Assembly: GCF_030163755.1 (NCBI RefSeq)
Contig: NZ_JASJOE010000020.1
Location: 1 to 57,122 of the forward strand
Origin: Roseicyclus amphidinii
Lineage (GTDB): Bacteria; Pseudomonadota; Alphaproteobacteria; Rhodobacterales; Rhodobacteraceae
Length of the DNA stretch: 57,122 nucleotides
Reading direction: 5' to 3'
Under the pieces are notes generated by a model. The model searched no databases. It saw only the letters and a program-made list of their open reading frames with translations, and was not told the DNA's origin. A program made the translations under genes and the position numbers. Below are positions 27,750 to 37,464 of the stretch, piece by piece. Position 1 is the first letter of the stretch. Each line of letters opens with the position of its first letter.

Positions 27750-28400
27750 ATGGGCGAACTGGTTCTCGTGCGCCACGGGCAGGCGAACTCCGCCGCGCAG
27801 GACGAGACGGGCTATGACCGCCTCTCCGATCTGGGCCATCAACAGGCGCGCTGGCTGGGCGAGTGGCTGCGCAGCCACGACGCCCCCTTCGACCGCGTTC
27901 TGATGGGCTCGCTCCGTCGCCACCGGGAGACCGCCGAAGGCATGGGCGACATGGGCGCCGAGGCGGAGATCGACGCCCGCCTGAACGAGCTCGACTATTT
28001 CAACCTCGCCCAGGCCCATTCGAAGGCCACGGGCAAGCCCGCCCCCACGCCGGACACCTTCGTCAGCCATATCATCGACATCATGCAGGCTTGGCACCGC
28101 GCCGAAATCCAGGGCGAGGAAAGCTACGCCAGCTTCGAGGCCCGCGTCGCCGAGATGCTGACCATCGCCGCGCGGCCGGGTCGCCGGGTTCTCTGCGTCA
28201 CCTCGGGCGGCGTGATCGGGATGATGGTGCGCCATATCCTCGACCTCGACATCGCGCGCATGGCGCATCTGCTGGTGCCGATCCGCAACTGCTCGATCCA
28301 CCGGGTCATGGTCCTGCCGCAGGCGCAGATCCTCGCGGGCTTCAACGCGACCCCGCATCTCGACACCCCCGACCGCATCCATGCCCGGACGGAGTATTGA
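27750..28400 (+). CDS. Histidine phosphatase (phosphoglycerate mutase-like)
   Basis: 216-residue branch 1 histidine phosphatase: catalytic VRHGQANS at the N-terminus, the substrate-binding Arg in LMGSLRRHRET, Glu in LNELDYFN and the second His region VLCVTSGGVIGMMV. Cytoplasmic, no signal. AAAAGGGG precedes the ATG. The substrate (sugar phosphate, nucleotide or cofactor precursor) is not predictable. Four bases before the saccharopine dehydrogenase gene, so an operon. Confidence 0.85.
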   Translation: MGELVLVRHGQANSAAQDETGYDRLSDLGHQQARWLGEWLRSHDAPFDRVLMGSLRRHRETAEGMGDMGAEAEIDARLNELDYFNLAQAHSKATGKPAPTPDTFVSHIIDIMQAWHRAEIQGEESYASFEARVAEMLTIAARPGRRVLCVTSGGVIGMMVRHILDLDIARMAHLLVPIRNCSIHRVMVLPQAQILAGFNATPHLDTPDRIHARTEY

Positions 28401-28404
28401 GGCC

Positions 28405-29469
28405 ATGACGCATCTCTGGCTCCGCGCGGAACAGCGCCCGAACGAGGATCGCACGGGCCTGACGCCCGAGGGGGCCAAGGCGCTGATCGACGCGGGCTTC
28501 CGCGTCACGGTCGAGGAGAGCCGCAGCCGCTGCATCCCGCTGCAAGGCTACATCGACGCGGGCACCGAGACCGCGCCGGAGGGCAGCTGGCCCGACGCAC
28601 CGCGCGACGCCATCATCTTCGGCCTCAAGGAACTGCCCGAAGACGGCACGCCCCTGCCGCATCGGCACATCATGTTCGGACATGCCTACAAGGGCCAGCC
28701 CGCGGGCCGTGTGCTGCTCGACCGGTTCCGCGCGGGCGGCGGCACGCTCTACGACCTGGAATACCTCGTGGACGAGACCGGCCGCCGCCTCGCCGCCTTC
28801 GGCTACTGGGCGGGCTATGCCGGGGCCGCCGTCTCGACCCTCGCGCTGATCGCGCAGGCCCGCGGCACCATCTGCGGCCCGGTTTCGACCTACCCGGATG
28901 CCAAGACCCTGACCGACGAGATCGCCACGGCCCTGCGTGCCGAAACCCTCGCCCCCCGCGCCATCATCATCGGCGCGAAGGGCCGCGTCGGCACCGGTGC
29001 CGCCGATTTCTGCCGCGCGACGGGCATCGAGACGACGCTCTGGGACATGGCCGAGACCGCCCATGGCGGCCCCTTCCCCGAGATCCTGGCCCACGAGATC
29101 TTTCTCAACTGCATCCTTGCGATGCCCGGCGTGCCGGTCTTCCTGCCCGAGACGGCGAAGACCGCACCCCGCGCGTTGCGGGTGGTGGGCGACATCGCCT
29201 GCGACCCGACCTCGGATTTCTCGCCGATCAAGGTCTACGACTGCACGACGGATTGGGCCGCGCCCGCGCTGCGCAGCCATGACGACCCGCCGCTCGACGT
29301 GATGGCGATCGACAACCTGCCCTCGCTCCTGCCGGTCGAAAGCTCGCGGGATTACGCCGCGCAGCTTCTGCCGACTCTGCTGACCCTCGACCGGATCGAC
29401 ACCGGCGCATGGGCCCGCGCCAAGGCCGCGTTCGACCGCCACGCGGCCCCCACGGATCACACCGCGTAG
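28405..29469 (+). CDS. Saccharopine dehydrogenase (lysine-forming type)
   Basis: 354 residues resembling eukaryotic Lys1: HLWLRAEQRPNEDRTGLTPEGAKALIDAGF, HIMFGHAYKGQ, FGYWAGYAGAA, a Rossmann-like AIIIGAKGRVGTGA and DIACDPTSDFSPI. The enzyme interconverts saccharopine with lysine and 2-oxoglutarate using NAD. In bacteria it may run in either direction; no other lysine-pathway genes are near. Its 3' end overlaps the convergent paaZ end by 13 bases. Confidence 0.85.
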   Translation: MTHLWLRAEQRPNEDRTGLTPEGAKALIDAGFRVTVEESRSRCIPLQGYIDAGTETAPEGSWPDAPRDAIIFGLKELPEDGTPLPHRHIMFGHAYKGQPAGRVLLDRFRAGGGTLYDLEYLVDETGRRLAAFGYWAGYAGAAVSTLALIAQARGTICGPVSTYPDAKTLTDEIATALRAETLAPRAIIIGAKGRVGTGAADFCRATGIETTLWDMAETAHGGPFPEILAHEIFLNCILAMPGVPVFLPETAKTAPRALRVVGDIACDPTSDFSPIKVYDCTTDWAAPALRSHDDPPLDVMAIDNLPSLLPVESSRDYAAQLLPTLLTLDRIDTGAWARAKAAFDRHAAPTDHTA

Positions 29470-31481
29470 GCCACCATCGTCAACAGCTCGTAATCCGCGA
29501 CTTGCGCGTCATCCTGATCGTAGAGCGTGACGGCCCAGCGCACCTCGCCATAGCTGTCGGTGCGCCGCGTCTTGCGCCGCGCGGTCAATCGGACATGGAG
29601 GCGGGCACCGGGGCTGACGGGCTTCTGGAACCTCAGCCCGTTCAGCCCGGTATTCGCCAGAACCGGCCCCGGATCGGGCTGCACGAACAGCCCGGCGGCA
29701 AAGCTGAGCAGCAAGTAGCCATGCGCGACCCGGCCGGGGAAGAACGGGTTCGCCGCAGCGGCGACCTCGTCCATGTGGGCGTAGAACGTGTCGCCGGTGA
29801 AATGGGCGAAGTGTTCGATATCCTCCAGCGTGACCTCGCGCGGGGCGGTGACGATCGTGTGGCCGATCTCGATCTCGTCGAAGGTCAGCTTGAAGGGGTG
29901 GGTCGGCGCCGCGATCTCCTCGGCGCCCGGCACCCATTGGCCGGTCACGCCGGTGAGCATCCGGGGGCTGCCCTGCACTGCGACGCGTTGCATGTAATGC
30001 ATCACGCCGCGGATGCCGCCCAGCTCCTCGCCCCCGCCCGCGCGGCCCGGCCCGCCATGGGTCATGTGCGGCAGGGGCGAGCCGTGGCCGGTCGCCTCGC
30101 CCATGCTGTCGCAGTCGTTGATGTAGACCCGCCCGTGCCACGGCCCGGCCTCCTGCACCACGGCACGCGCGACCGCGGGGTCATGGGTGATGACCGACAG
30201 GACAAGCGAGCCGCCGCCGCGATTGGCCAGCCGCGCGGCATGGGACAGATCGCGGTAGGGCATCAGGGTGGCGACGGGACCGAAGGCCTCGACCTCATGC
30301 ACTTGGGTGGCTCCGTCAGGGTCTATACAGCAGTATAGAGCCGGTTTCAGATAGGCCCCGGCCTCGGGGTTCTCCGCCTCGATGCCCAGGGCCTCACCGG
30401 TGAAGACCGGCTGAACCTCGCCCGCGAATGCGGCCAGCCGCGCAATGACATCGGCCTTCTGCTCCTGCCCCACCAACGCGCCCATGCGCGTCGTCTCGAG
30501 CCGCGGATCGCCGATGCGGGTGGTCGCCAGCCGCGCGGCAATCGCCTCGGCCACCGGGTCCATCATCGCCTCGGGCAGGATGATCCGGCGGATCGCGGTG
30601 CATTTCTGCCCCGCCTTGGTGGTCATCTCGCGCGCGACCTCCGTCACGAAGAGGTCGAACTCGGGCGCGTCCCGCGTCACGTCCGGGCCGAGGATCGTGG
30701 CGTTCAGACTGTCCTGCTCCGCGATGAACCGCGTGCCTGCGCGCAAAAGCCGGGGGTTTGAGCGCAGCGCATACCCCGTATCCGCCGAGCCGGTGAAGCT
30801 CACCACGTCCTGCGGCCCCAACCGGTCAAGCAGGTCGCCCGTGCCACCGATCACCAGTTGCACCGCGCCATCGGGCAACAGGCCCGACTCGATCACCATG
30901 CGAAACGCCACCTCGGCCAGGTAGGCCGTCACGCTTGCCGGCTTCACGATGCAGGGCACGCCGGCCAGAAGCGCGGGGGCAAGTTTCTCGAGCATCCCCC
31001 AGACGGGAAAGTTGAAAGCGTTGATATGCACCGCCACACCCTGCAGCGGCACGGCGACATGCTGTCCAAGGAAACTGCCCTTGCGCGACAGCTGCTCCAA
31101 CCCGCCGTCGATGTGGATCTGCCCCTCGACCATCTCGCGCCGCCCCTTGGAGGCGAAGGCGAACATCGTCCCGATGCCGCCGTCGATGTCGATCCAGCCA
31201 TCGGCGCGGGTGGCCCCGGTCAGCGGGTTCAGCGCGTAAAGCTCTTCCTTTCGGGCATCGAGATACTGCGCCAGCGCCTTGAGCATCCGGGCGCGCTGGT
31301 GGAAATCCATCGCGCGCAGGGCCGGGCCGCCGACCTGCACCGCGTGGTCGATCATCGCCCCGAAATCCAGCGCCGCACCGCCACGCGCCACGGCCTCGCC
31401 GGTGATCGCGGAATGCATCATCCGCGCGCTGTCGTCCGGGCCGATCCAGCGCCCGGCGGCATAGGACTGCAGGTCAAGCAT
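29457..31481 (-). CDS. paaZ: PaaZ, bifunctional ring-opening enzyme of phenylacetate breakdown
   Basis: 674 residues: aldehyde dehydrogenase domain (about 1-520; catalytic Cys294 in [10 protein letters not shown], Glu255 in FIAEQDSLN) fused to a MaoC-type hydratase (about 530-674; [12 protein letters not shown]). The C-terminal part opens oxepin-CoA and the N-terminal part oxidises the resulting semialdehyde to 3-oxo-5,6-dehydrosuberyl-CoA. GGAGGAACC lies upstream of ATG. Divergent from paaI-paaK-paaR across an 80-base operator region. The ring-epoxidising paaABCDE genes are not in this window. Confidence 0.95.
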   Translation of the reverse strand: MLDLQSYAAGRWIGPDDSARMMHSAITGEAVARGGAALDFGAMIDHAVQVGGPALRAMDFHQRARMLKALAQYLDARKEELYALNPLTGATRADGWIDIDGGIGTMFAFASKGRREMVEGQIHIDGGLEQLSRKGSFLGQHVAVPLQGVAVHINAFNFPVWGMLEKLAPALLAGVPCIVKPASVTAYLAEVAFRMVIESGLLPDGAVQLVIGGTGDLLDRLGPQDVVSFTGSADTGYALRSNPRLLRAGTRFIAEQDSLNATILGPDVTRDAPEFDLFVTEVAREMTTKAGQKCTAIRRIILPEAMMDPVAEAIAARLATTRIGDPRLETTRMGALVGQEQKADVIARLAAFAGEVQPVFTGEALGIEAENPEAGAYLKPALYCCIDPDGATQVHEVEAFGPVATLMPYRDLSHAARLANRGGGSLVLSVITHDPAVARAVVQEAGPWHGRVYINDCDSMGEATGHGSPLPHMTHGGPGRAGGGEELGGIRGVMHYMQRVAVQGSPRMLTGVTGQWVPGAEEIAAPTHPFKLTFDEIEIGHTIVTAPREVTLEDIEHFAHFTGDTFYAHMDEVAAAANPFFPGRVAHGYLLLSFAAGLFVQPDPGPVLANTGLNGLRFQKPVSPGARLHVRLTARRKTRRTDSYGEVRWAVTLYDQDDAQVADYELLTMVAYAV

Positions 31482-31507
31482 GATGGTTCCTCCCTCGGGG
31501 ATTATTC

Positions 31508-31523
31508 TTGACCGCTCGGTCGG
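31508..31523. promoter_or_regulatory. Probable PaaR operator (TetR-type palindrome)
   Basis: TTGACCGCTCGGTCGG contains the perfect inverted repeat GACCG-CT-CGGTC (31510-31521). It resembles the ACCGNNCGGT operator I recall for the TetR-family phenylacetate repressor PaaR. It sits between divergent paaZ and paaI, 27 bases before paaZ, and a paaR-like gene lies at 33303, so autoregulated control of both transcripts is likely. The ligand would be phenylacetyl-CoA by analogy. Confidence 0.65.
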
Positions 31524-31561
31524 CTTTGCGTCAAGCTTTCCGAAAAAGGGAGGGGTCGCGC

Positions 31562-31993
31562 ATGACCGAGGAGGAGCGCGCGCGCCGGTCGGCCGAGGCG
31601 ATGTGGGCCACGGACGCGGCGTCGCAGTGGCTGGGCCTGCGCCTGATCGACGTCGGGCCGGGCCGCGCCGTTATGGAGATGACCGTGCAGGATCATCACC
31701 TCAACGGGCATGGCATCTGCCATGGCGGCTTCATCTTCACGCTGGCGGATTCGGCTTTCGCCTTCGCCTGCAATTCGCACAACCGCATTGCCGTCGCGCA
31801 GCACAATTCCATCACCTACCTCAGCCCCGGCCAACCGGGCGAGATCCTGCGCGCCGAAGCCGTGGAAGTGGCTCTGACAGGCCGTTCGGGTCTGACAGAC
31901 GTGACAGTGACGGGCGGCGACGGGCGCAAGGTGGCGCTGTTCCGCGGTGCATCGCGGCAGATCAGCGGACAACATTTCGAGGAGGACGCGTGA
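31562..31993 (+). CDS. paaI: PaaI, hotdog-fold thioesterase
   Basis: 143-residue 4HBT-type hotdog thioesterase that rescues CoA from dead-end phenylacetyl-CoA intermediates. The family signature NGHGICHGGFIFTLADSAFAFACNS includes the catalytic Asp. The start at 31562 has GGGAGG upstream; the ATG at 31508 would begin inside the operator. The stop overlaps the paaK start (TGATG). Confidence 0.93.
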   Translation: MTEEERARRSAEAMWATDAASQWLGLRLIDVGPGRAVMEMTVQDHHLNGHGICHGGFIFTLADSAFAFACNSHNRIAVAQHNSITYLSPGQPGEILRAEAVEVALTGRSGLTDVTVTGGDGRKVALFRGASRQISGQHFEEDA

Positions 31994-33303
31994 TGGAGGA
32001 CAGGACCCCGAGGCGCGAGGACCTGGACCCGATCGAGATCGCCTCGCGCGACGAGATCATGGGCCTGCAACTGGACCGGCTGCGCTGGTCGCTGCGCCAC
32101 GCCTACGAGAACGTGCCGTTCTACCGCGCCAGCTTCGACGCGGCGGGCGTCCACCCCGACGACCTGCGCGAGCTGTCCGACCTGTCGAAGTTCCCCTTCA
32201 CCGTGAAACAGGACCTGCGCGACAACTACCCTTTCGGCATGTTCGCGGTGCCCCGCGAGCAGGTGGCGCGCATCCATGCCTCCTCCGGCACCACGGGCAA
32301 GCCGACCGTGGTGGGCTACACCGCGCGCGACATCGACACATGGGCGACCTGCGTCGCGCGGTCGATGCGCGCCAGCGGCACGCGGCCGGGCGACGTGGTG
32401 CATGTGGCCTACGGCTACGGCCTGTTCACCGGCGGGCTTGGCGCGCATTACGGCGCAGAAAGGCTGGGCTGCACCGTCGTCCCTGTCTCGGGCGGCATGA
32501 CGGCGCGGCAGGTGCAGCTGATCGAGGATTTCGGCGCCTCGACCATCATGGTCACCCCTTCCTACGCGCTGTCGATCCTTGACGAATACCGCGACCAGGG
32601 GCGCGACCCGCGCGAAAGCCCCCTGCGCGTCGGCATCTTCGGGGCCGAGCCCTGGACCAACGCCATGCGGCAGGAGATCGAACGGGCCTTCGACATGCAC
32701 GCCGTCGATATCTACGGCCTGTCCGAGGTCATGGGCCCCGGCGTCGCCAATGAATGCGTCGAGACGAAGGACGGGCTGCACATCTGGGAGGATCACTTCT
32801 ACCCCGAGGTGATCGACCCCGCCACCGGCGCGGTCCTGCCAGATGGCGAGCAGGGGGAGCTGGTCTTCACCTCTCTCACGAAAGAAGCCTTTCCGATCAT
32901 CCGCTACCGCACCCGCGACCTGACCCGGCTTCTGCCGGGAACCGCGCGCAACATGCGCCGGATGGAGAAGGTGACGGGCCGCTCCGACGACATGATGATC
33001 CTGCGCGGCGTCAACGTCTTCCCGACCCAGATCGAGGAACAGCTGATGGCCACGCCGGGCCTTGGCCCGCATTTCCAGATCGAACTGACGCGGGAGGGGC
33101 GCATGGACGCCATGACCGTGCATGTGGAGGCCGCTTCGGGCCCTATGGGCACAGACAGGCTCGAACAAGCCGCGCAGAGCCTGAAACATCGCATCAAGGA
33201 GCGCGTGGGCGTGACCGTCGAGATCATGGCCCATGGCTCGGGCGGGGTGCCGCGCAGCCAGGGCAAGGCGGTGCGCATCATCGACAAGCGCCCGCGCGGC
33301 TGA
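31993..33303 (+). CDS. paaK: PaaK, phenylacetate-CoA ligase
   Basis: 436-residue AMP-forming ligase, first step of phenylacetate catabolism: phenylacetate + ATP + CoA to phenylacetyl-CoA. Signature P-loop HASSGTTGKPTVVGY, the substrate region YGYGLFTGGLGAHYGAE, VDIYGLSEVMGPGVANEC, IRYRTRDLT and the C-terminal Lys in SQGKAVRI are all intact, in contrast to the PaaK-like gene at 14332. Overlaps paaI and paaR by one base each, showing tight coupling. Confidence 0.96.
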   Translation: MEDRTPRREDLDPIEIASRDEIMGLQLDRLRWSLRHAYENVPFYRASFDAAGVHPDDLRELSDLSKFPFTVKQDLRDNYPFGMFAVPREQVARIHASSGTTGKPTVVGYTARDIDTWATCVARSMRASGTRPGDVVHVAYGYGLFTGGLGAHYGAERLGCTVVPVSGGMTARQVQLIEDFGASTIMVTPSYALSILDEYRDQGRDPRESPLRVGIFGAEPWTNAMRQEIERAFDMHAVDIYGLSEVMGPGVANECVETKDGLHIWEDHFYPEVIDPATGAVLPDGEQGELVFTSLTKEAFPIIRYRTRDLTRLLPGTARNMRRMEKVTGRSDDMMILRGVNVFPTQIEEQLMATPGLGPHFQIELTREGRMDAMTVHVEAASGPMGTDRLEQAAQSLKHRIKERVGVTVEIMAHGSGGVPRSQGKAVRIIDKRPRG

Positions 33304-33884
33304 TGGCGCGGGGGCTGGCGCGCGACCACGCCGAAAAGCGCGCGGCGATCCGGGCCGGTGCCGCGCGCTATTTCGCGGCCGAGGGCTATGCCCGCGCCTC
33401 GATGGCGGGGGCGGCGCGGGCCTGCGGCGTGTCGAAGGCGCTGCTTTATCACTATTACGACGGGAAAGAGGCGCTTCTGTTCGACATCCTCGAACAGCAT
33501 CTCGGCGCGCTGGCCGCCGCCGTCGAGGGTGTCGCGCCCGACGGCCCGCCCGAGGCGCGGCTGCGCCGCCTGATCCACGCGATCCTCGCCGAATACGAGG
33601 ATGCCGATGCCGAGCACAAGCTGCAGCTCGACGCGCTGGCGCTTCTGCCCGGGCCGATGCAGACGCCGCTTGTGACCCTGCAACGCCGAATAGTATCTGA
33701 CATGAGCCGGACGCTCGAGGCGATCCGCCCCGGTCTTGGCCCCCGCCGCGGGGCGGTCACGATGAGTGTCTTCGGCATGCTCAACTGGGTCTACATGTGG
33801 CATAGACCCGACAAGGGCATGAGCCGCGCCTCCTATGCCGACCTGGCCACCGACCTGGTGCTTGGGGGCCTGCGCGGGCTCTGA
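33303..33884 (+). CDS. paaR: TetR-family regulator, PaaR-like
   Basis: 193 residues with an N-terminal TetR helix-turn-helix (YARASMAGAARACGVSKALLYHYYDGKEALL) and a ligand-binding C-terminal half. It is the last gene of paaI-paaK-paaR and probably represses paaZ and its own operon through the palindrome at 31508. Function inferred from family and location. Confidence 0.8.
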   Translation: MARGLARDHAEKRAAIRAGAARYFAAEGYARASMAGAARACGVSKALLYHYYDGKEALLFDILEQHLGALAAAVEGVAPDGPPEARLRRLIHAILAEYEDADAEHKLQLDALALLPGPMQTPLVTLQRRIVSDMSRTLEAIRPGLGPRRGAVTMSVFGMLNWVYMWHRPDKGMSRASYADLATDLVLGGLRGL

Positions 33885-33969
33885 TCCCGCGTGGTTCACC
33901 GGATGGCCTTGGTTTCGCCACCCGCGCCGGGCTAGGGTGCGCCGGGGCAGAACAACCCGAGAGGCACGG

Positions 33970-34746
33970 GTGGCACGCAAGACCGAGACCGGGACCGGCA
34001 CACAGGCGAAGACGACAGAGGCGAACACCGGCACGCGCAGGCGCAAGCCCGCGCCGCCGCCATCGCGCCTGCGCCGTGCGGCGCAGACGTTGCGGCGCTG
34101 GCTGATCCGCGGCACCGCCGCGGTTGTCCTGCTGACCTTTGGTTGGGTCGGGCTCTACGCCCTCGTCCCTGTTCCCACGACCGCCTACATGATCGCCGAA
34201 AGCCGCCGCCTCGGCGGGGTCGAGCGCGACTGGGTCCCGATCGAGGAGATTTCGATCCACCTGCAACGCGCCGCCGTCGCGGCGGAGGATGCGAATTTCT
34301 GCCTGCACTGGGGCTTCGACATGTCCGCCATCCGCGACGCCATCGCCGATGGCGCGCTGCGCGGTGGCTCGACCATCAGCCAGCAGACGGTCAAGAACGC
34401 CTTCCTCTGGCACGGGCGCAATTGGCTGCGAAAGGCGTTGGAGGCCGCGATCACCCCGGTGATGGAGCTGATCTGGCCCAAGCGCCGCGTGCTGGAGGTC
34501 TACCTCAACGTCGCCGAGTTCGGCGAGGGCGTGTTTGGCGCCGAGGCCGCGGCGCGGCATCACTTCGGCATCGCCGCCGCCGATCTGACGCTTCGGCAAG
34601 CCGCGCTAATGGCCGCCGTTCTGCCAAACCCGCAGGCGAGAAGCGCCTCCGCACCGTCGGATTTCGTCGACCGGCGCGCGCGGTCCATCGCCGACGGAGC
34701 CGCGACGATTGCGGCTGACGGGCGCGACAGTTGCTTTGCGAATTGA
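33970..34746 (+). CDS. mtgA: Monofunctional peptidoglycan glycosyltransferase
   Basis: 258 residues with a GTG start preceded by GAGAGG. A basic N-terminus and one transmembrane helix (about 43-65) precede the GT51 domain: catalytic Glu in AAEDANFCLHWGFD, RGGSTISQQTVKNAFLW, KRRVLEVYLNVAEFGEG and GVFGAEAAARHHFG. Polymerises lipid II into glycan strands at the inner membrane, without a transpeptidase domain. Confidence 0.95.
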   Translation: MARKTETGTGTQAKTTEANTGTRRRKPAPPPSRLRRAAQTLRRWLIRGTAAVVLLTFGWVGLYALVPVPTTAYMIAESRRLGGVERDWVPIEEISIHLQRAAVAAEDANFCLHWGFDMSAIRDAIADGALRGGSTISQQTVKNAFLWHGRNWLRKALEAAITPVMELIWPKRRVLEVYLNVAEFGEGVFGAEAAARHHFGIAAADLTLRQAALMAAVLPNPQARSASAPSDFVDRRARSIADGAATIAADGRDSCFAN

Positions 34747-34803
34747 ATTTTCCCGGCGTTTCACGACATAGAGAGCCAGCCTGAGAGAGGATCCGAAAGC
34801 CCC

Positions 34804-35469
34804 ATGGCGCGCCTTTATCATTTTGCTTTATCCCCCTTTTGCCGCAAGGTCCGGCTGGTCCTGGCCGAAAAACGTGTCGAGGTTGAGCTGATCGACGAGA
34901 GATACTGGGAACCGACCACGGAATTCCTGCGCCGCAATCCCGCGGGCAAGGTGCCGGTTCTCAAGATCGACGGCATGCACCTGACCGAATCGAACGCGAT
35001 CTGCGAATACCTCGAGGAGACACGCCCCGAACCGCCGCTGATGCCCTCCGACCCCAAGGCCCGCGCCGAGGTGCGGCGGCTGATGCATTGGTTCGACGAC
35101 AAGTTCCACCACGAGGTGACGGCGAACCTGGTCTACGAGCGCGTGAACAAGAAGATCATGCGCGGCGGCTATCCCGATGGAAAAGCCGTGAAAACCGGCG
35201 CGCAGCAGATCAAGTATCACCTCGATTACATGGCATGGCTGCTGGATCACCGGCGTTGGCTGGCGGGCGACGCGATGACCATGGCCGATTTCACCGCCGC
35301 GGCGCATCTGTCCTGCCTCGATTACATCTCGGACGTAGATTGGAACCGCTCCGACGTGGTCAAGGACTGGTATGCCAAGGTGAAATCCCGGCCTGCCTTC
35401 CGCTCGATCCTCGCCGACCAGATCCCCGGCTTCATCCAGCCGCCGCATTACGCGAATCTCGACTTTTGA
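34804..35469 (+). CDS. Glutathione S-transferase family protein
   Basis: 221 residues with an N-terminal thioredoxin-like domain ([48 protein letters not shown]) and an all-helical C-terminal domain ([16 protein letters not shown]). The Cys in SPFCRK may be the active residue as in omega/beta-class members. The stop overlaps the TTG start of queG (TTGA). Substrate unknown. Confidence 0.88.
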   Translation: MARLYHFALSPFCRKVRLVLAEKRVEVELIDERYWEPTTEFLRRNPAGKVPVLKIDGMHLTESNAICEYLEETRPEPPLMPSDPKARAEVRRLMHWFDDKFHHEVTANLVYERVNKKIMRGGYPDGKAVKTGAQQIKYHLDYMAWLLDHRRWLAGDAMTMADFTAAAHLSCLDYISDVDWNRSDVVKDWYAKVKSRPAFRSILADQIPGFIQPPHYANLDF

Positions 35470-36542
35470 CCGATCTGAAACACGCCCTCCTGACCGAGGC
35501 CCGCGCGGCGGGCTTCGCAAGGGTGGGCATCTGCCGGCCCGACGCGATCCCCGAGGCCGCCGGGCGGCTGGCCGAGTTCGTGGCCCAGGGGCGGCACGGG
35601 CAGATGGCCTGGATGGCCGAGCGCATGGGCTGGCGCAGCGACCCCGCGGCGCTCTGGCCCGAGGCGCGTTCGGTCATCATGCTGGCCGAGCCCTACACGC
35701 CGAAGGGCGATCCGCTGGAGGCGATCACGCGGCGCGACCGGGCCACGATCAGTGTCTACGCGCAGAACAGGGACTATCACGACCTCGTCAAGAAGCGGCT
35801 GAAGCGGGTCGGTCGCTGGCTGCTGGACGCAGCCGAGCGCGAAACTGCAGTTTCGCGTCCCGGAAAACTGCAGTTTTCCGCCCCGCCCCAGATCAAGGTT
35901 TTCGTCGATACCGCCCCGGTGATGGAGAAACCGCTGGCGCAGGCCGCGGGCCTTGGCTGGCAGGGCAAGCACACCAACCTTCTATCGCGCGACCTGGGCA
36001 ACTGGTTCTTCCTCGGCGCGATCTTCACCACCATCGAGCTTGAGCCGGACCCGCCCGAGCATGAGCATTGCGGCAGCTGCACCGCCTGTCTCGACATCTG
36101 CCCGACCGCGGCCTTTCCCGCACCCTTCCAGCTCGATGCGCGGCGCTGCATTTCCTACCTGACCATCGAGCACAAGGGCCCTGTGGACCTCGAGCTGCGC
36201 GAGAAGATGGGCAACCGCATCTATGGCTGCGACGATTGCCTTGCCGTCTGCCCCTGGAACAAGTTCGCGGCGGAGGCGACGGAATTGCGCTATGCTGCGC
36301 GGGCCGAGCTGGAAAGCCCGCCGCTGGAACAGCTGGCCGCGCTTGACGATGCCGGGTTCCGGGCGATGTTCGCGGGCAGCCCCATCAAGCGGATCGGGCG
36401 CGACCGCTTCGTGCGCAACGTGCTCTACGCGATCGGAAACTCGGGCGAGAAACGGCTCGAACCAGCCGCGCAGAGCCTGATGGATGACCCCGACCCCACG
36501 GTCGCCGAGGCCGCCCGCTGGGCGGTGGAAAGGTTGAGATGA
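35466..36542 (+). CDS. queG: Epoxyqueuosine reductase
   Basis: 358-residue cobalamin-dependent enzyme making the last step of queuosine synthesis, reducing epoxyqueuosine in tRNA. Motifs: [24 protein letters not shown], two [4Fe-4S] sites ([16 protein letters not shown] and [14 protein letters not shown]) and a C-terminal HEAT-like segment. The start is TTG at 35466, overlapping the GST stop. Odd: between RWLLDAAER and [10 protein letters not shown] is an insert [16 protein letters not shown], encoded by the palindromic element at 35838-35880. The insertion keeps the frame. Confidence 0.93.
   Translation: MTDLKHALLTEARAAGFARVGICRPDAIPEAAGRLAEFVAQGRHGQMAWMAERMGWRSDPAALWPEARSVIMLAEPYTPKGDPLEAITRRDRATISVYAQNRDYHDLVKKRLKRVGRWLLDAAERETAVSRPGKLQFSAPPQIKVFVDTAPVMEKPLAQAAGLGWQGKHTNLLSRDLGNWFFLGAIFTTIELEPDPPEHEHCGSCTACLDICPTAAFPAPFQLDARRCISYLTIEHKGPVDLELREKMGNRIYGCDDCLAVCPWNKFAAEATELRYAARAELESPPLEQLAALDDAGFRAMFAGSPIKRIGRDRFVRNVLYAIGNSGEKRLEPAAQSLMDDPDPTVAEAARWAVERLR
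35838..35880. repeat. Paired 20-base palindromes inside queG
   Basis: CGCGAAACTGCAGTTTCGCG (35838-35857), three bases, then CGGAAAACTGCAGTTTTCCG (35861-35880). The same spacing and an identical second palindrome occur in the intergenic element at 26249-26291. In queG it encodes a surplus loop ([13 protein letters not shown]) before the FVDTAP motif. Confidence 0.88.
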
Positions 36543-37399
36543 AGCTTCTGATCTTCGGCTATGGCTACACCGCCCGCACCCTCGTGGCCGAAATGAACCC
36601 CGCGCCGGGCGAGACCCGTGTCACCACGCGCAGCCCCGACAAGGCCGCGCAGCTCGAGGCCGAGGGCCTGACCGCCCGCGTCTTCCCCGGCACCGACATG
36701 ACCGCGGACCTGCATTGGGCCACCCATGTCCTGATCACCGCGGGGCCCGAGGACGGGCACGATCCCGTCCTTGCCCATGCGCGCGACGCCATCGTCGCCG
36801 CCGCTGACGGGCTGGTCTGGGTCGGCTACCTCTCGACCACGGGGGTTTACGGCGACCATTCCGGCGGCTGGGTGGACGAGGAGACGCCCCTCACCCCCTC
36901 CACCGCGCGGGGCCGCGCGCGCGTCGCCGCCGAGGGCGAATGGCAGGCGCTGTACCACGCGCACGGTCTGCCGCTGCACATCTTCCGGCTGGCGGGCATC
37001 TACGGGCCGGGGCGCGGCCCCTTCGCCAAGGTGCGCGAGGGCACGGCACGGCGGATCGTGAAACCGGGGCAGGTCTTCAGCCGCATCCATGTCGAGGATA
37101 TCGCGCAGGTGCTTGTCGCCTCGATGGCGCATCCGCAGGCGGGTGCGGTCTACAACCTCTGCGACGATGACCCGGCTCCGCCGCAGGACGTCATCGCCCA
37201 TGCCGCCGAGCTGCTCGGCCTGCCCGTTCCGCCCGAGGTCCCCTATGACGAAGCCGAGCTGTCGCCCATGGCGCGCAGCTTCTACGCCGAATCGAAACGC
37301 GTCGATAACCGCCGCATGAAGGAGGAGCTGGGCATCCGGCTGCGCTATCCCGACTACCGCGCCGGGCTGGCTGCGCTGCTCTCCGCCGATGGTGCATGA
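36539..37399 (+). CDS. NAD-dependent epimerase/short-chain dehydrogenase (YeeZ-like)
   Basis: 286 residues, extended Rossmann-fold family. N-terminal nucleotide site is [14 protein letters not shown]; the active region [18 protein letters not shown] has Tyr but not the full YxxxK; later [14 protein letters not shown] and [13 protein letters not shown]. This matches the YeeZ/atypical SDR5 group. It overlaps queG by 4 bases (ATGA), so GST, queG and this gene form one operon. Role unknown. Confidence 0.82.
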   Translation: MKLLIFGYGYTARTLVAEMNPAPGETRVTTRSPDKAAQLEAEGLTARVFPGTDMTADLHWATHVLITAGPEDGHDPVLAHARDAIVAAADGLVWVGYLSTTGVYGDHSGGWVDEETPLTPSTARGRARVAAEGEWQALYHAHGLPLHIFRLAGIYGPGRGPFAKVREGTARRIVKPGQVFSRIHVEDIAQVLVASMAHPQAGAVYNLCDDDPAPPQDVIAHAAELLGLPVPPEVPYDEAELSPMARSFYAESKRVDNRRMKEELGIRLRYPDYRAGLAALLSADGA

Positions 37400-37464
37400 C
37401 ACCCCTGCACAGGCCCCCCGGACTGCGGTATACGGGGCGAAAATCATTGGCATGAGCAGTCAAG

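Noticed and set aside
30320..30345. Short palindrome TATACAGCAGTATA inside paaZ, as a possible mobile element end
   Set aside because: It lies in a region coding for an expected part of the aldehyde dehydrogenase domain, with no second copy seen.
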